Shown here piece by piece: positions 1 to 11,667 of a stretch of DNA of 64,000 nucleotides; position 1 is the stretch's first letter; each line of letters starts with the position of its first letter. Source of the DNA: Zarea fungicola (taxonomy: Eukaryota > Ascomycota > Sordariomycetes > Hypocreales > Cordycipitaceae). The DNA is taken from positions 62,001-126,000 of the forward strand of contig FWCC01000238.1 in NCBI GenBank assembly GCA_900169235.1, given 5' to 3'. The notes below the pieces were generated by a model that was not told where the DNA came from, did not search any database, and saw only the letters and a program-made list of their open reading frames with translations. A program made the translations under genes and the position numbers.

Positions 1-2708
1 TCATATGTCGGCTCACTGAAACGGACAGCTGGTCCGCCAGGCTGAGGGGCGTTGCGGCTGAAGCTTCTCACGTAGCTGCTCCACGGGAGAGGCTGCCTGG
101 GACATTTTTCTTGTAACAGGACCCAGGACAGTCTTCTAGAACAGCGGATCGAAGACAAAGTGTGGGTGGTACCTGCAGACAGCACCGTACCAGTAACGTT
201 GGCGCGCAGGAGCAGCTTAGTTTTAGTCACGGTGCTAAAAGACGCGAAACGGTGCGGGCTATTAGGCTATAACCAGGCAGGAAGTTCATGGTGGCATGCT
301 GCCTGTGATTTGTGTCATCATCTCCGAGTTGCATGTGGTGCTACCAAACCAATGCGGGAAGGCCAAATGATCCCCCTGCTACTCCGGATACAACAAATTG
401 CTCGTTCTGGTAGCAACTCTGCCGCGCGGGAGGCAACGGAACTGAACTGTAGTGGCCGATACTCGGCCCACGAGCTGAATGTACGAACCACTTCATTCGG
501 GTGAGGCGTCGACGTGGTTCCACGATGTAAATAAGCGAGTAAAGATGCTTGGTCAGGACTAGTTATTGGTGGGCGTCTTGCACGGAGTTCCATTTTTAAG
601 AACAAAGACAGCCAAAGCCGTGTTGACATTGAGATTCTACTGGTAGGTCCGTGGCGGGCAGAGCGGATCTTCCAAGGCCTGGTGGCGCCAGACGGGCGAC
701 AGGGGCCTAGCCTTCTTTCTACAGGGCGGCCACAGGGGTAACAACTTACAAGTAGGTATGTACCGCTGAAACTGTCCCCTCTGAGATGCGGCAGCAGGAA
801 CATGCATACCTTGCATCCTGTGAGACCGAGTCTGTTGCGCCACTCTGCAAGCCGCAATGCACATCCTTTATGCAGCCTGTTGACAAATCGAGACAAGGCC
901 CCAGGTGCAGATGTACAAGAACATGAACGACCGAGTGTATCAAAGAAACTTACTCGGGGCATGGAAGTTGAGCGCTCACCGACAAAGCTGGCTATCTGCC
1001 GGAAGGTCTGGTGGGGAGGAGGGGCAACTGAGGAGTGCACGATGGTGAGCTAAGTACATAAGGAGCGAAGAAAAAGAGGTAAAAAAGAGGGAAAGAAAAG
1101 AGAGTGAGTTGATGACTCGCCCGGAGTGGTCAACGGGTACAGGCCACGGCCCGCCTTTGGTGACAGCGGGGACGTTTTCTTTCGTGTTTATTTTAATCTC
1201 CTGGGTGCAGCAGACCTTTGCCGTCATTGCATGTAGATTGGTCGGAGCGACAGTCCCCCGGCGCCGGACGGTCAGTAACGTTTGGGGCTGCGCCGAGCCG
1301 GCTGTGGTAGCCTGTAACAGCGGTCATTCTTGGCTGTAAATTGCGGACAGGGCAGAGGCAAAACGGATGGGCGTTGAAGCGATGCCCTGACGCAGTCGCT
1401 TGGGCACGGTGCGTGGAGCATTATCTTGGAGGTTGTCGTCGAGGGGTGGATCTGGTGGCCGCTGGGGGCTGCAAGTGTGGGTAGAACTGGAGGGTACCTA
1501 CGTTCTTGGTTAGTAGAGTTGGGACATGCTAAACTGGGTTTAGAAATGCGTACGGTAGTACCCTCTATAGGCGCCTAGGTAATTATTGCGTACCAAGGTA
1601 ATAAAGGGGGTTCATGCACCAACCCAGAGTGAGCATTCGGGGCGCAATGTGGCCGTCGCCGAACGAGGCCATACATGAGACAAGTCCCTCGTGCTGCCTG
1701 CCAGTCTGTTCCGCTGCCTCGTACTGGCAATAAAGACCTGGTGCTCTACGGGGTACTTTTAATAGTATTTGAGAGAAACGCGGGACGTGCAGGGATCCCC
1801 TCCCGCTCCATGTCGCACAGCTAGCGCTCCAACTTCGGTCCCGTCCACTTGTACAGACCAGGAAATAGAGCTGCTCGTCCTCTGTTCTTCCTGTAACTTG
1901 GTTGCTTGGGTAGGTACTCCGTAGGTAGGCAGCCAATCCCTACCATACGTCTACCAAACAAAACCCCTCGCCGTCCACGAGTTACTTAGTACCCAGTAGC
2001 TAGCGACTGGACTTACCTGCACCCAGAAGAACCACAGCGCTTTAATAAGTTGCGGCTGCCCCTCCTTCCTGCCTTGTTCGTGCCACTCATCATCTCTCCT
2101 GAGCCGGGCCTTTGGCTACCTCCCACTTCTCCTCTGCTTACTTTATTCCTCTTCAATCTCGCCGCTTCAACATTGAAGGCACACACGATCATAACGACTG
2201 ACAATTGTCTTGTTCTATATCAGCCAGCCTAGATAATCTCGTTTCGCCTCCCCGCCACCCTCACTGCCGTTTAGCCTACTCTTTCATAGCTCTCTCAAGT
2301 TCAAGTTGTTAGTCTCACCAATCTCCAACGATTCTAGCTGGTTTCACCCGATCTTTCCGTCGTCAGCTGCTTGTTAAGACAGGCAAATAAGCAACACAGA
2401 TCGTACGATTTATTCTTCTCCACAGCATATTGACTATCCAAGCCAGCGTAGCCGTCACGGTCTCTGCCAGTTCTTGAAACGTTTCCTATAGGGCTGCGCC
2501 GCTTTCCGAGCTCACCGGTTCTGCAAACGCGGACCACCTAGCCCAAAATACGAGCATCCTACCTCACGACCTTCAAGTACAACGGGTTTCTCTCGCGGGC
2601 TTTCTTGCGCAACAGCTTTTTAGCTGCCTCGTTAGACCGATTTTTTTTAAATCAAAATTGTCATAAAATTCTGAACGACAACGAAGCGGCTCGTCTTGCA
2701 AGGTAGAA
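1..2708. other. Intergenic region upstream of the epimerase gene
   Basis: No reading frame here has coding character or recognisable protein similarity. The open frames on the minus strand around 320-1040 are low-complexity shadows without splice logic. The last 700 bases, from about 2050 to 2700, are pyrimidine-rich on the plus strand, as is common in fungal promoters and 5' leaders, and probably drive the epimerase gene. A short TAGGTA-type motif cluster lies near 1905-1935. Confidence 0.5.
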
Positions 2709-3923
2709 ATGGCCGACGCCAAGCCTTCCGTCCTCATCGTAGGCGGCATGGGCTATCTCGGCCGATTCCTAGCCCTCCACATTCACAAAAACAATCTGGC
2801 ATCAGAAGTGCGCCTCGTCGATAAGGTATTGCCTCAACTAGCCTGGTTGGCGCCAGAATTCTCTGAAGCCTGCTCGCAGGACAAATTTATGCAAGCAGAT
2901 GCTAGCAAACCTGGTACGCTTCCCACCACATCGTTACAATCACAAGCACTTGCGTTCACTGCGACGATATCAAATTCTAACTCATACTTCCCATCAGATG
3001 GCCTAGCTAGAATATTTAACCGCCCAGATGGAAAGGAATGGGACTACGTATTCAACTGTGGTGGTGAGACACGATACTCCCAGGAAGACGAGGTATACAA
3101 GTTGCGGTCGCTCAACCTCTCTATTGAGCTCGGCAAGGAAGCCGCAAAGCGAAAAGTGAAGGTGTTTGTTGAGTTGAGCACCGGTATGGTCTATAAATCA
3201 GACTCATCGCCAAGCAAAGAGGGTGACAAGCTCAAACCGTGGAGCAAGATTGCAGTTTACAAGTTGCAGGCAGAGGAGGAGTTGGCCAAAATCGACGGTC
3301 TCAACCTAGCAATTGTACGACTTCCTCATGTGTACGGCCCATATGCCTCTCAATGGGTCGCCACTGCGCTATGTATGGCGCGAGTCTATCAACACCTTGA
3401 GGAAGAAATGAAGTGGCTCTGGTCCAAGGATCTACGCACGAACACCGTCCATGTCGTAGATGCCACACGAGCGCTGTGGGATGTTGCAGCTTGGTTTGAC
3501 GCTGGAAAGAAGGGCTGGGAAAATAGTGACATGGGTAAAGTGCCTACGTTCAATGTTGTTGACAAATCAGCCACAACGCAAGGCGTGATGGCGGACATTA
3601 TTGGTGCTATTTTCAAGATTGAGACAGGCTTTCAAGGCCAAATTGTGAGCACATTTGCACGCTTGAACTTGGATAGTGTTGTCGACGACGTCAATGACGA
3701 TGTTCTCGGCCCATGGGCAGATTTATTGGCTGACGCCAAGATTACTCGACCTGGGCCGCTAACCCCATTCATGGAAAAGGAACTTCTTAAGGACACGGAC
3801 CTGAGTATGGATGGAGCCAGGTTAGAAAAGCTGCTGGGCTTTAAATACGAGAAGCCAAAGATTACCAAGGAACTAGTTGAGGAGGTGATTGAGAGCTACA
3901 AGAGGATGAATTGGTGGCCATGA
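2709..3923 (+). CDS. NAD-dependent epimerase/dehydratase (extended SDR family)
   Basis: Predicted cytosolic NAD(P)-binding sugar-epimerase-type enzyme; the substrate is unknown. The N-terminus VLIVGGMGYLGRFLALH is a Rossmann glycine motif at residues 9-25, followed by an acidic residue in RLVDK that would bind the ribose. The family serine lies in ELSTGMVY. The tyrosine lies in IAVYKLQAE, where the usual YxxxK spacing is not kept. The frame is open throughout, but 2914-2997 is best read as an 84-nt in-frame intron: donor GTACGC, branch CTAAC, acceptor CAG. Splicing gives KPDGLARIF and a 376-residue protein instead of 404. The segment removed is low complexity and absent from the family fold. 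The start follows AGGTAGAA and is the first ATG. A long non-coding stretch follows. Family assignment is firm; the exact reaction is not. Confidence 0.88.
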   Translation: MADAKPSVLIVGGMGYLGRFLALHIHKNNLASEVRLVDKVLPQLAWLAPEFSEACSQDKFMQADASKPGTLPTTSLQSQALAFTATISNSNSYFPSDGLARIFNRPDGKEWDYVFNCGGETRYSQEDEVYKLRSLNLSIELGKEAAKRKVKVFVELSTGMVYKSDSSPSKEGDKLKPWSKIAVYKLQAEEELAKIDGLNLAIVRLPHVYGPYASQWVATALCMARVYQHLEEEMKWLWSKDLRTNTVHVVDATRALWDVAAWFDAGKKGWENSDMGKVPTFNVVDKSATTQGVMADIIGAIFKIETGFQGQIVSTFARLNLDSVVDDVNDDVLGPWADLLADAKITRPGPLTPFMEKELLKDTDLSMDGARLEKLLGFKYEKPKITKELVEEVIESYKRMNWWP

Positions 3924-6190
3924 GAACTACTGTTGCATGGCAGAAAACTTTTCAACGGCATTATGCTAGCATAGCAAGGGGTGAGGGGGACAACTTGAGC
4001 CGTTAAGGAGGATATAATCTGGCAAGTTGGTAGGTACTGGCAAGGCAGCTACTGAACAACATGAAGGCAGATGTGTATTATTAGAATATTGTTGGAAGAC
4101 TCATGGAATCCCATTGTCATATGTGTGAGAATCAAGTGAGGATCTTTCTGGCCTTGCAGGCTGGTGCCTACATGTGTGTGTTTAACCTTAGATGGCCCAT
4201 GTAAGAATATTTTCTATGTCTAGATAGATTTCTAGGATCTTCATTCTTACTTCATTCTATCCATTTCATTTTCTTTTAAGTGATACATCCTGTGAATTCG
4301 GCAGGCGGACCTTGAAAGCACATTACACACGCAGCTGACCCGTTCATTGTGGCCTGACTAAGAGCTACAATTGGCGTGGCGAAATGGAGAGTATGATGGC
4401 AAGCCATGCCCGTTCGCAACAGCCAGAGTCAGCAATACACCGTATAACAAAAACCTTGGCAGGTGTGTGAGTTGAAGTGGGCGTGGGCGTGGGCGTAATG
4501 AATCCAAAAAGATGGTATTATGGAGCGTGAAAAGAGCAAAAATGTACGAGTAGTTGCTAACGAAGTTTGAGCCATCGACGCCCGTCAAAAATGGCATTGG
4601 CCGGTGCCACCTCGGACGGTTCCCAGCCCACCAATAGCCGGCTGTGCGCCACAATGAGCTTGTCAATGCGGATATCCGTGTCAATTCCAAAAAACCAGCG
4701 AAGATGTAAGCAGTTTAGACGTCTTCTTCGACGACTTGGTGCTTCACAATGAGACCGTTGAGTTGTATTTGCAGGGCGGTTTTCTGCAGATGTGGGAGGG
4801 TGCAGGATATCGTGGAAGGGGATGGGTGTACGACGGGCAGATGAGATCGATTCAGTCGGGAATCAAAAATAATGGCAAGGCAAACAAACAAAACAAGAGA
4901 TAAATTCGAAGATAGAAAACGGGCCGCAGTTCAAAAGGGCCTAGTGGCAGGATGCCGACATATCACAATTAGGCATTACTACCTTGGGAGCAGCCATGTC
5001 TTCCCGGCGGCAGCTTGGCATGGCGGGAGCTAGTGCAGGAACGGACACGGACAAGAAGTAGTAGAGAAACGCGGGTAGGGATGGCTCAGGTGATAGCGGA
5101 GACGGCGGCCGACGACCAGGAGTCAATGCGAATTTGGATGAGTCGTTGTGGGCTCTACATTTGTTTGAGATAGTGTCTTTTTGGGCAACACGCCCGAGAT
5201 GTGTCCGCAAAATGTGGGCGAGGCGTTCCGCAGGGTTTGACGCAGTTTCAAAGTAGGGTATACGCAAGTGTTCAATTCCATGCAATGTACTGAGTACAGG
5301 TATGATTTCAAATGAGGGGAACTTACGTTACGCCGACATGGATTAGCTCCTTGCTTGTGATACTATGTGCTCACTCATGACATGATATTGCAGACAGGCA
5401 CCTATGTAGTAGGATTGGATGAGTGTACCAATCAGCTAGGAGGATTGTGTTAATCTCCCGGCCAGAACCACCGCACGCTAACGAGTGCCTATTGTGGCAA
5501 TACCGTATGGAGATTATGCACTGCTACGCTCGCAATTTCGCAAATCAGGCCAAAGGGTCATCGCTGGAAGGGAGGGAGGGAGGGAGGGAGGGAGGCAGGC
5601 AGCGGCTCTCCGAGCTAGATTAGACGTTGAGTGTGTTTGGGTCAAGCCGAGGCTAAAGCAGGGCTGCGTGTGCCTGTGGCCTTGGGGTGCAGCCGGGAGG
5701 AATGCACGACAGTCGTGGCCCCTCCGAACTAGCAGGAGCTAGCAGCAGAGGCGGCGCGGGGTTGTTCATTGGGGCGTTGCTGGGCTTCGAGGCCACATTT
5801 TACCAGGCTAGAACGTGCCCAAAGTAGTACCTACCTAGGCAATTAATTGTCGCTCTCCTCATCTCCAATCTCACTGACTTGCTATTCTTACATCATTGTG
5901 CTATAGCCTATCAGTAGCAACTTATTTCCTCCTGATTCCTGCTTTCTTTTTTTTCTTTCCTTTTCTCCCTTTTAGAGTCATCACTTCCTCGCAAAGCCTG
6001 ACGAAGACACTCTTGAATTCTTCCTCTCCACGCCAAGAATCCGGCCACTGAGAAGCTTCAACGTCTGGAGTCATTAACGTTACCCCGCCAAAGAAATTGA
6101 ACTACATAGTATAGCCCTCCCCGCGGAACGAGCTCGCAGCTTTCTTCAGAGAACAACAAGGTCTCCCCCCTCGCCAAATAACTCGCAAAA
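3924..6190. other. Intergenic region with no supported gene
   Basis: I see no protein-coding frame with family similarity. A purine tetranucleotide repeat lies at 5568-5600. The last 350 bases are pyrimidine-rich and form the probable promoter and leader of the lipocalin-like gene, with a TAGTACCTACCTAGG motif at about 5825-5840. Confidence 0.5.
5568..5600. repeat. (GGGA)n simple repeat
   Basis: About eight tandem GGGA units, ending in GGCAGGCAG, seen directly in the sequence. It is a microsatellite in intergenic DNA. Confidence 0.9.
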
Positions 6191-6856
6191 ATGGCTGCAC
6201 CTCCGGAAAAGACCACCAAAAACCTCACTGGCAAGTGGAACGTGGTACGTCCAGCATTCGTCCACGCAAGCATACACCTACGGCCGTTTGCTTGATGTTA
6301 GGTGTCTCCTTTTTGATACAAGCCGACTAAACAAGTAAAATGTCATCAGAATTATACCTACTCCGACTCGAGCGAACCCGGCCTTATCATCCAGGGCATC
6401 AGCTACCTGGTCCGCAAGGGAATCCTCGCCGCCACCATCACCATTGAGACAAACCAGTACGAGGCGGCCCCAAACCCGCCCAACGAGGACGGGCCTGAAT
6501 GCTGGCATATTGATATTGCCCAGTCAGCCAGTGGCATGAGCACCGAGGAGCGCCGCTGCCTCGACAATACATTCCGACAGCACTCGGACTGGCTCTTTGG
6601 CAATGTCCGCGGCCGCTCGACCTGGGTGAGCCTTGACGAGATTGAGGACGAGTACCTCAAGAACGGGTGGCTGGTGGAAGGCGAGGGTAAGAACCTGATT
6701 CATTCCTATGCCGAGTCGGAGGATTATGGCTGGACGGCGGATCAGATTTGGGGCTTTCAGGAGGTCGATGGGCAGAGGCACCATTGCCGCAACTTTGTGA
6801 TTAAGAAGGGGGACCAACGCGCCGAATTTCGATTCGTGTATGACTATGACTCTTAG
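6191..6856 (+). CDS. Conserved fungal lipocalin-like protein
   Basis: A 186-residue protein of a family conserved in filamentous ascomycetes, with a predicted calycin-type beta-barrel. Its function is unknown. Exon 1 is 6191-6244 (MAAPPEKTTKNLTGKWNV). An intron at 6245-6349 has donor GTACGT, branch GACTAA and acceptor CAG. Exon 2 is 6350-6856. The family pattern is visible in order: TGKW near the start, then SDSSEPGLIIQGISYLVRKG, IAQSASGMSTEERRCLD, FGNVRGRSTWV, EDEYLKNGWL, and a C-terminal WTADQIWGFQEVDGQRHH followed by VIKKGD. There is no signal peptide or membrane segment, so it is probably cytosolic. The start sits after a CT-rich leader and fits CAAAAATGG. Some relatives carry misleading domain names in annotations. 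Gene confidence is high; functional confidence is low. Confidence 0.85.
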
Positions 6857-7222
6857 GGGTCTATTGAACAGAAGATGTATACATGGCTGGCAGGAGTGAT
6901 TGGATGAGAGATTTTTGTGTCTATTAGAATTCTTAGTTGACTCGACATCCTGAAGAAACAAATTCTCAACATTGCAATAACTTTGTGAATGGCTTTTATA
7001 GTTGATGTAGCTTTCGAGTTTCAAGCATGATTGATGGATGATGAGGAATAAATGTTCCTATTGCTTCTGTTCTCGCTATATACATAAAAAATCTAGCTTT
7101 ATAGTTCTTTTTATGCCATTTCATTTTTCCCTCGTAACTGGAGATTTGCTATTTTTCGTCCCAAAAAAAAAAGAAAGACATGCAATTTTCACCCTGCTCC
7201 CGGAAAAGGCGGCGGGATATAC

Positions 7223-7922
7223 CTACGCAGGTCTTCGCTTTACAAACTCCTCCAAGTCCTGCACAGTCGCCACACCCAGCACAAACCGTCTATTTTCATC
7301 CGTGACGACGGCAAACTCTTGTGCCCACTCACCACTGCTGCTCCCCTCCGTCCCACCTTCAGCGGCTGCATTGCCCCCCTCACCATCGCCTCTGAAAAAC
7401 GACTCGAGCTCCTCCAACGGCGTCTGCATCGTAATCACGCGATACGTGCGCCCTTTGCGCTGGAACCGCGTCATGGCTGATGACAGGGGATCCTGCGGCG
7501 CCACCTTGTGCGCGTCGAGCTGGGCCTGCAGGTGGGGGATGGCAATGTAGCCGAGAAGGGCGCGGGTTTCGGCGTCGACAATGGTCAGGTGCGTGTAGTC
7601 ACGCTCAAAGGCGGAGAGGAGGGCGAGGGAGATTGCGTCGGACGGGTTGAGCGAGAGAGCTGCCGGGGGGTCAAGGTCTTCGACGGTGGCCTGGGCGATG
7701 AGGATCTGTGTTAGCTGAAATCCATTTTGTGAAATTGAAGGCTTCACGGGGTTTCATGACTTCAGGCGGAAACACTGGCGTCGTTTTCTTTTTTCTTTTC
7801 TTTTTGGGCTCCGATTCGTTTTTGTTTGTCCCTTTTCAGAGTGTAATTTTGGCACTTACCCCGCGATAACGTGAAGCCCATTGCGACGAGGATTTGCCAC
7901 TGGTGGCAGTTTGTGAAGCCAT
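7223..7922 (-). CDS. CBS-domain protein
   Basis: A small protein made almost entirely of a paired CBS (Bateman) module, which in other proteins binds adenosyl nucleotides. Exon 1 is 7922-7860 (MASQTATSGKSSSQWASRYRG). The intron starts with GTAAGT. Exon 2 most likely begins at 7690 and ends at the stop at 7223, giving 176 residues. Conserved landmarks are ATVEDLDPPAALS, FERDYTHLTIVD, RALLGYIAI, the second-domain start MTRFQRKGRTYRVITM, and FAVVTDENRRFVLGVAT near the C-terminus. A Gly/Ala/Ser-rich insert sits just before that last block. A second in-frame acceptor at 7705 would add ILIAQ after the first exon; family conservation of YRG-ATVEDLDPP favours the downstream site. Ligand and partner are unknown. 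Confidence 0.88.
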
Positions 7923-9709
7923 TTTGTTTTCTGTATATTTTGCCCCGGAAAACGATTCGTGGAGTCGCCTGTCGAAGGTTGTAAGATCGAGTTTGCTGTA
8001 TGTACTGCTGCTGAGGGAAAATGCAACGTAGGACTACGAACCACCTAGTCAAATCTATCACGGTGCCCCGCCGCTGTCGCAATAATTTACATGTGTGGTG
8101 GGTCTTTCATTGCCACGACATCATCGGGAAAGCGTATTGAAATATATGTAGAAAAATGAAAAGCTCGGCATGCAATAACACTTTAATGAGATCGTATGTT
8201 GAATACAATAAAGATGTGTTTTATTTTCTTAACTGGATTCAGAAAAAATAAATAAGTTTGACATTGGTCCCTGGCTAGCCTAATTAGATCTTGCACCCCG
8301 ATATATTCTTCGGCGTATGGAAATATTTTAGTGGCGGAACAGTCAGCTATCAGCCGTGAGTCAAACGTGAATGTAATTTCGATTCTTTTGCCTCATAGTT
8401 GTTGGTTATCTCGCCTTTACTCTTGACTGTTCCATAAAAAAGAGATAGAGTGACTCGAACGCTCACCGGGGCACCATTGTAGCTGCTCTCCCGCGTTATG
8501 TTAAGTTTATTCATAACCTGAGAGACCAAAGTTACTAGGTTTTCACTCTTCTATTCCCAACATATATATTTCCATTGTTCCCCTTCTTGGGCAAGGCCCG
8601 TTCATCGCGACAGACCCACAGTGAGCACGATCACAGCAGCGATGATAGAAAAACTGGACAATTAGATTCACCACTTACTGGCTTTAATTTAAATTTCAAG
8701 TTCGAGATAGATCTTGTCTTATATATGTACTAAAAATGAAACCCCAAGAAAGACTCTCTTCGGGTATGAAACGTGGTTGGCAAGATTGTCGCTCTCGGCG
8801 GTGGTCGGGGTGCAGTCCGGACCTGTCCGGAGCTTGCCCCACAAGAGCCCCGTAAAGTGTGAATGCCCTCGTGAGCAGTGGGAGCGAATATAATCTGAAA
8901 CGTGCCAGGGTAGTGCGTATTTCGCGACTACGCGGTCGTAAAGGATGACTTGGGTCCATTGAGGCTTCTATGCAAAGATGTGCTACCTTGTCAATGAAGC
9001 ATTGAGATTTTAGCCCGGCTTCATGCCCATCAAAATGATACCCTTGGCGTATAAAACGCAGCGCAAGTAACAAGTCATCAAGACCCAAAATTTCAGACAT
9101 CTTGGCGCCAAAATATTATTCTCAGGCTCTCTTAATTCGGTGTGCTGGCAACAGTAACATCTCAGGCATGGCGCAGCTCCCCGTCTAGGTTAATGGTAGG
9201 TCCTTCTGCAGCTAGCTTCTCAGGCTGGGTTTGTTTCCCGAGGGTGCCGCACCGGCTTTGTTAACTCCGTTGGGGGGCAGCACCTGACTGTTTCGATCAA
9301 CAGCTCGTAATTGATGCAGCCGCGTATTGACCTTTAATTCATGCATATTGGGTATTGCGGACTATAATAATGTCTAAAGCGTCATTTTGCGCCTCGAATA
9401 CCTGCAGCGTCCAATTTGATACCCATATTGCGAAACTTTCAGCATCGCACGATCTGCCCAAACTGGACTGCTTCAATCCGGCCTCAGCTACTTCCCAAGA
9501 CCAGGCAAGACAATTTCTCCACAAAACTCCTCCCCTCAGCATAGAGCAGCTCTGACTTGTCGAGGGCCGTCATCTATTGTTTTAGTCTCTTTCCTCTCAA
9601 CTTCTCATTCTTCTGTTTACGTTTTGCTGTGCTCAATCAATTGCAGCCCATCGCCACTCAACTCCCCTCTTACTTGTGTCTATATCTCGTCGCCGCAACC
9701 GACAGAGTC
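7923..9709. other. Intergenic region, possible Pol III-like box
   Basis: Mostly AT-rich spacer. On the minus strand near 8440-8475, GAGCGTTCGAGTCACTC resembles a tRNA T-arm/B-box and is followed by a T-run, but no matching 5' half was found. A 134-codon minus-strand frame at 8696-9100 has no recognised family. The final 150 bases are a pyrimidine-rich leader for the phosphate carrier. Confidence 0.4.
8696..9100 (-). CDS. Unrecognised open reading frame, doubtful
   Basis: A 134-codon frame opening with MSEILGLDDLLLALRFIRQG, which looks like an amphipathic helix. The rest turns Arg/Pro-rich and has no familiar motif. A possible donor GTAGCA follows codon 38 (FIDK). Nothing around it supports transcription. 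It may be a chance ORF or the first exon of a small gene. Confidence 0.2.
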   Translation of the reverse strand: MSEILGLDDLLLALRFIRQGYHFDGHEAGLKSQCFIDKVAHLCIEASMDPSHPLRPRSREIRTTLARFRLYSLPLLTRAFTLYGALVGQAPDRSGLHPDHRRERQSCQPRFIPEESLSWGFIFSTYIRQDLSRT

Positions 9710-10993
9710 ATGGCGCCTTACTATCCATCCATTGACGCAGTCCATGGCGTCATGTTCAACTCCATGACTGCCAATCGCATTATCGGCGCGCATGGCAAAC
9801 CAACGCCGTACCAAGCCCGACCGGAGCTGTACGGTGCCTTCTCCGTCATTGACGACGCCAAGAGCAAGGCCAAGGATCTCAGCGCTGAGGCGCAAAAGGA
9901 ATTCGACAAGGCCATGGCCAAGGCCAAGCCCAACACGGCCAAGATGGAGCTCTTCTCTGGCACGTACTATGCAGCCTGCACGTTTGGCGGTCTTCTCGCC
10001 TGTGTAAGTCTAACTGCATGCTTAGGCAGTACATGACAAGCACCAACTTACAAACACAAACACAAATCATAGGGTCTTACTCATGCTGCCGTTACACCGC
10101 TCGATCTCGTCAAGACCCGTCGCCAGGTTGACTCGAAGCTGTACACGAGCAACATCCAAGCATGGGGCAGAATCTACCGCGCCCAAGGCATCCGCGGCAT
10201 CTTCACCGGCTGGAGCCCCACGCTCTTTGGCTACTCGGCCCAGGGTGCGTTCAAGTACGGCTGGTACGAGTACTTCAAGAAGACATACGCCGACATGGCC
10301 GGTCCCGAGGCTGCCACCAAGTACAAGACGGGTCTCTACCTCGCCGCCTCCGCGTCAGCCGAGTTCCTCGCCGACATTGCTCTCTGCCCCTTTGAGGCCG
10401 TCAAGGTCCGCTCCCAGGGCACGATCCCGAACCCGTACAAGGGTACCTTTGATGGCCTGAATCAGATCATTGGCAAGGAAGGCGTCGCGGGTCTGTACAA
10501 GGGCATCTATCCGCTCTGGGGCCGCCAGATTCCGTACACCATGATGAAGTTTGCGTCGTTTGAGACGATTGTCGAGATGATGTACGACCGCCTCCCCGGT
10601 TCAAAAGCGGACTACTCCAAGGCCGCGCAGACGGGTGTTTCTTTTTCAGCTGGTTACCTAGCGGGTATTTTGTGCGCCATCGTCTCCCACCCGGCCGACG
10701 TCATGGTCAGCAAGCTCAATGCCAACCGCGCCCCCGGCGAGGCGTTTGGCGGTGCTATCGGCCGGATCTACAAGGAGATTGGCTTTGGTGGCCTGTGGAA
10801 TGGTCTCCCCGTTCGTATCGTCATGATTGGTACCCTGACGGGTTTGCAGTGGATGATTTATGTAAGTGGATGACTGGAAGAGAGGGAGAAAAAATGAATT
10901 ATCAAGCTAACTCAGGGTACCCAGGATTACTTCAAGATCTTTATGGGCTTTCCCACCACAGGAGGAGCTGCTCCACCTGCAGAGAAGAAGTAG
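9710..10993 (+). CDS. Mitochondrial phosphate carrier
   Basis: Inner-membrane carrier of the SLC25 family that imports inorganic phosphate for ATP synthesis (Mir1/Pic2 type). Exons are 9710-10003, 10073-10861 and 10925-10993, giving 383 residues. Introns have GTAAGT donors and AG acceptors. Three mitochondrial carrier repeats are visible through their signatures PLDLVKTR, PFEAVKVR and PADVMVSK, at roughly residues 107, 212 and 309. Phosphate-carrier-specific blocks include GYSAQGAFKYG and PLWGRQIPYTMMKFASFE. An N-terminal extension of about 85 residues, rich in Ala and Lys, precedes repeat 1, as in other filamentous fungi. The last exon encodes DYFKIFMGFPTTGG and a short charged tail. A tandem in-frame acceptor 9 nt upstream (GGTACCCAG) could insert GTQ. 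Confidence 0.95.
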
Positions 10994-11363
10994 GAGCTCT
11001 GTGGATTATGACTCGTTTCGATATGTGGTCTCTGTATTCTCTGTATTCTCTGTATTATTCCCTAGACTGCCATCTGAATACTACAGAAACTTCTTTTTAT
11101 GGTTTGAAACATGAATCTATTGACTTGCGTACTTGCTAAATAAGGAGTTGCCGCAAGAAACAATGCAGGATATTTTCTGTCGAAACTTTTCCTTTCATAA
11201 ATGCAGGAAAGAGGTTTTCTGGGTAAGGATATTATTTTACTAGAATTTCGACTAGACTCTATTCTCACTAGAGACGGTACATTTCACTTTTTCACACGTT
11301 TCTACTGACGCCTGCAGCATGTTGATTGACTTTTCCAATGGCTTGCAGTGGAGTACTGCCACA

Positions 11364-11430
11364 ACCTACCTAGGTAGTAGGTACATAGGTACCTAGTTAT
11401 CCTATTCAGAGGTACCAGTAGCTAGATAGG
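11364..11430. repeat. TACCTA/TAGGTA-rich array
   Basis: Overlapping direct and inverted copies of ACCTAGGTA and GGTACCTA are packed into about 65 bases. Similar arrays recur at 13876-14005 and 31076-31142, always outside genes. Confidence 0.7.
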
Positions 11431-11667
11431 CTATGGCATTTGAAATATACACAGCGCACCTACGTTTTCTAATTCATGATTTACTTTTCGGCACCACGGC
11501 TCCTTTTTCATTTTCCTTTTCTTGGTTTCGTCATCTTTTATGTATCTTATTTTCAAGATCAAACCTTAAACATTGATCGAGACTATGAAAGGATTGATGA
11601 CGAGGGTGACCGTCTTGATCATCCTTAGCCTGCCCGTCGAAGCTTTTGCGCCGTGGCGTAGGAGGAC

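Noticed and set aside
318..1040. 240-codon minus-strand ORF
   Set aside because: Arg/Ser/Pro/Cys-rich chance composition, no family motif, overlapping frames equally open.
4358..5285. Minus-strand ORFs of about 110 codons
   Set aside because: No similarity, no splice logic, low-complexity content.
7038..7550. 170-codon plus-strand ORF
   Set aside because: Antisense to the CBS-protein gene, which has conserved domains.
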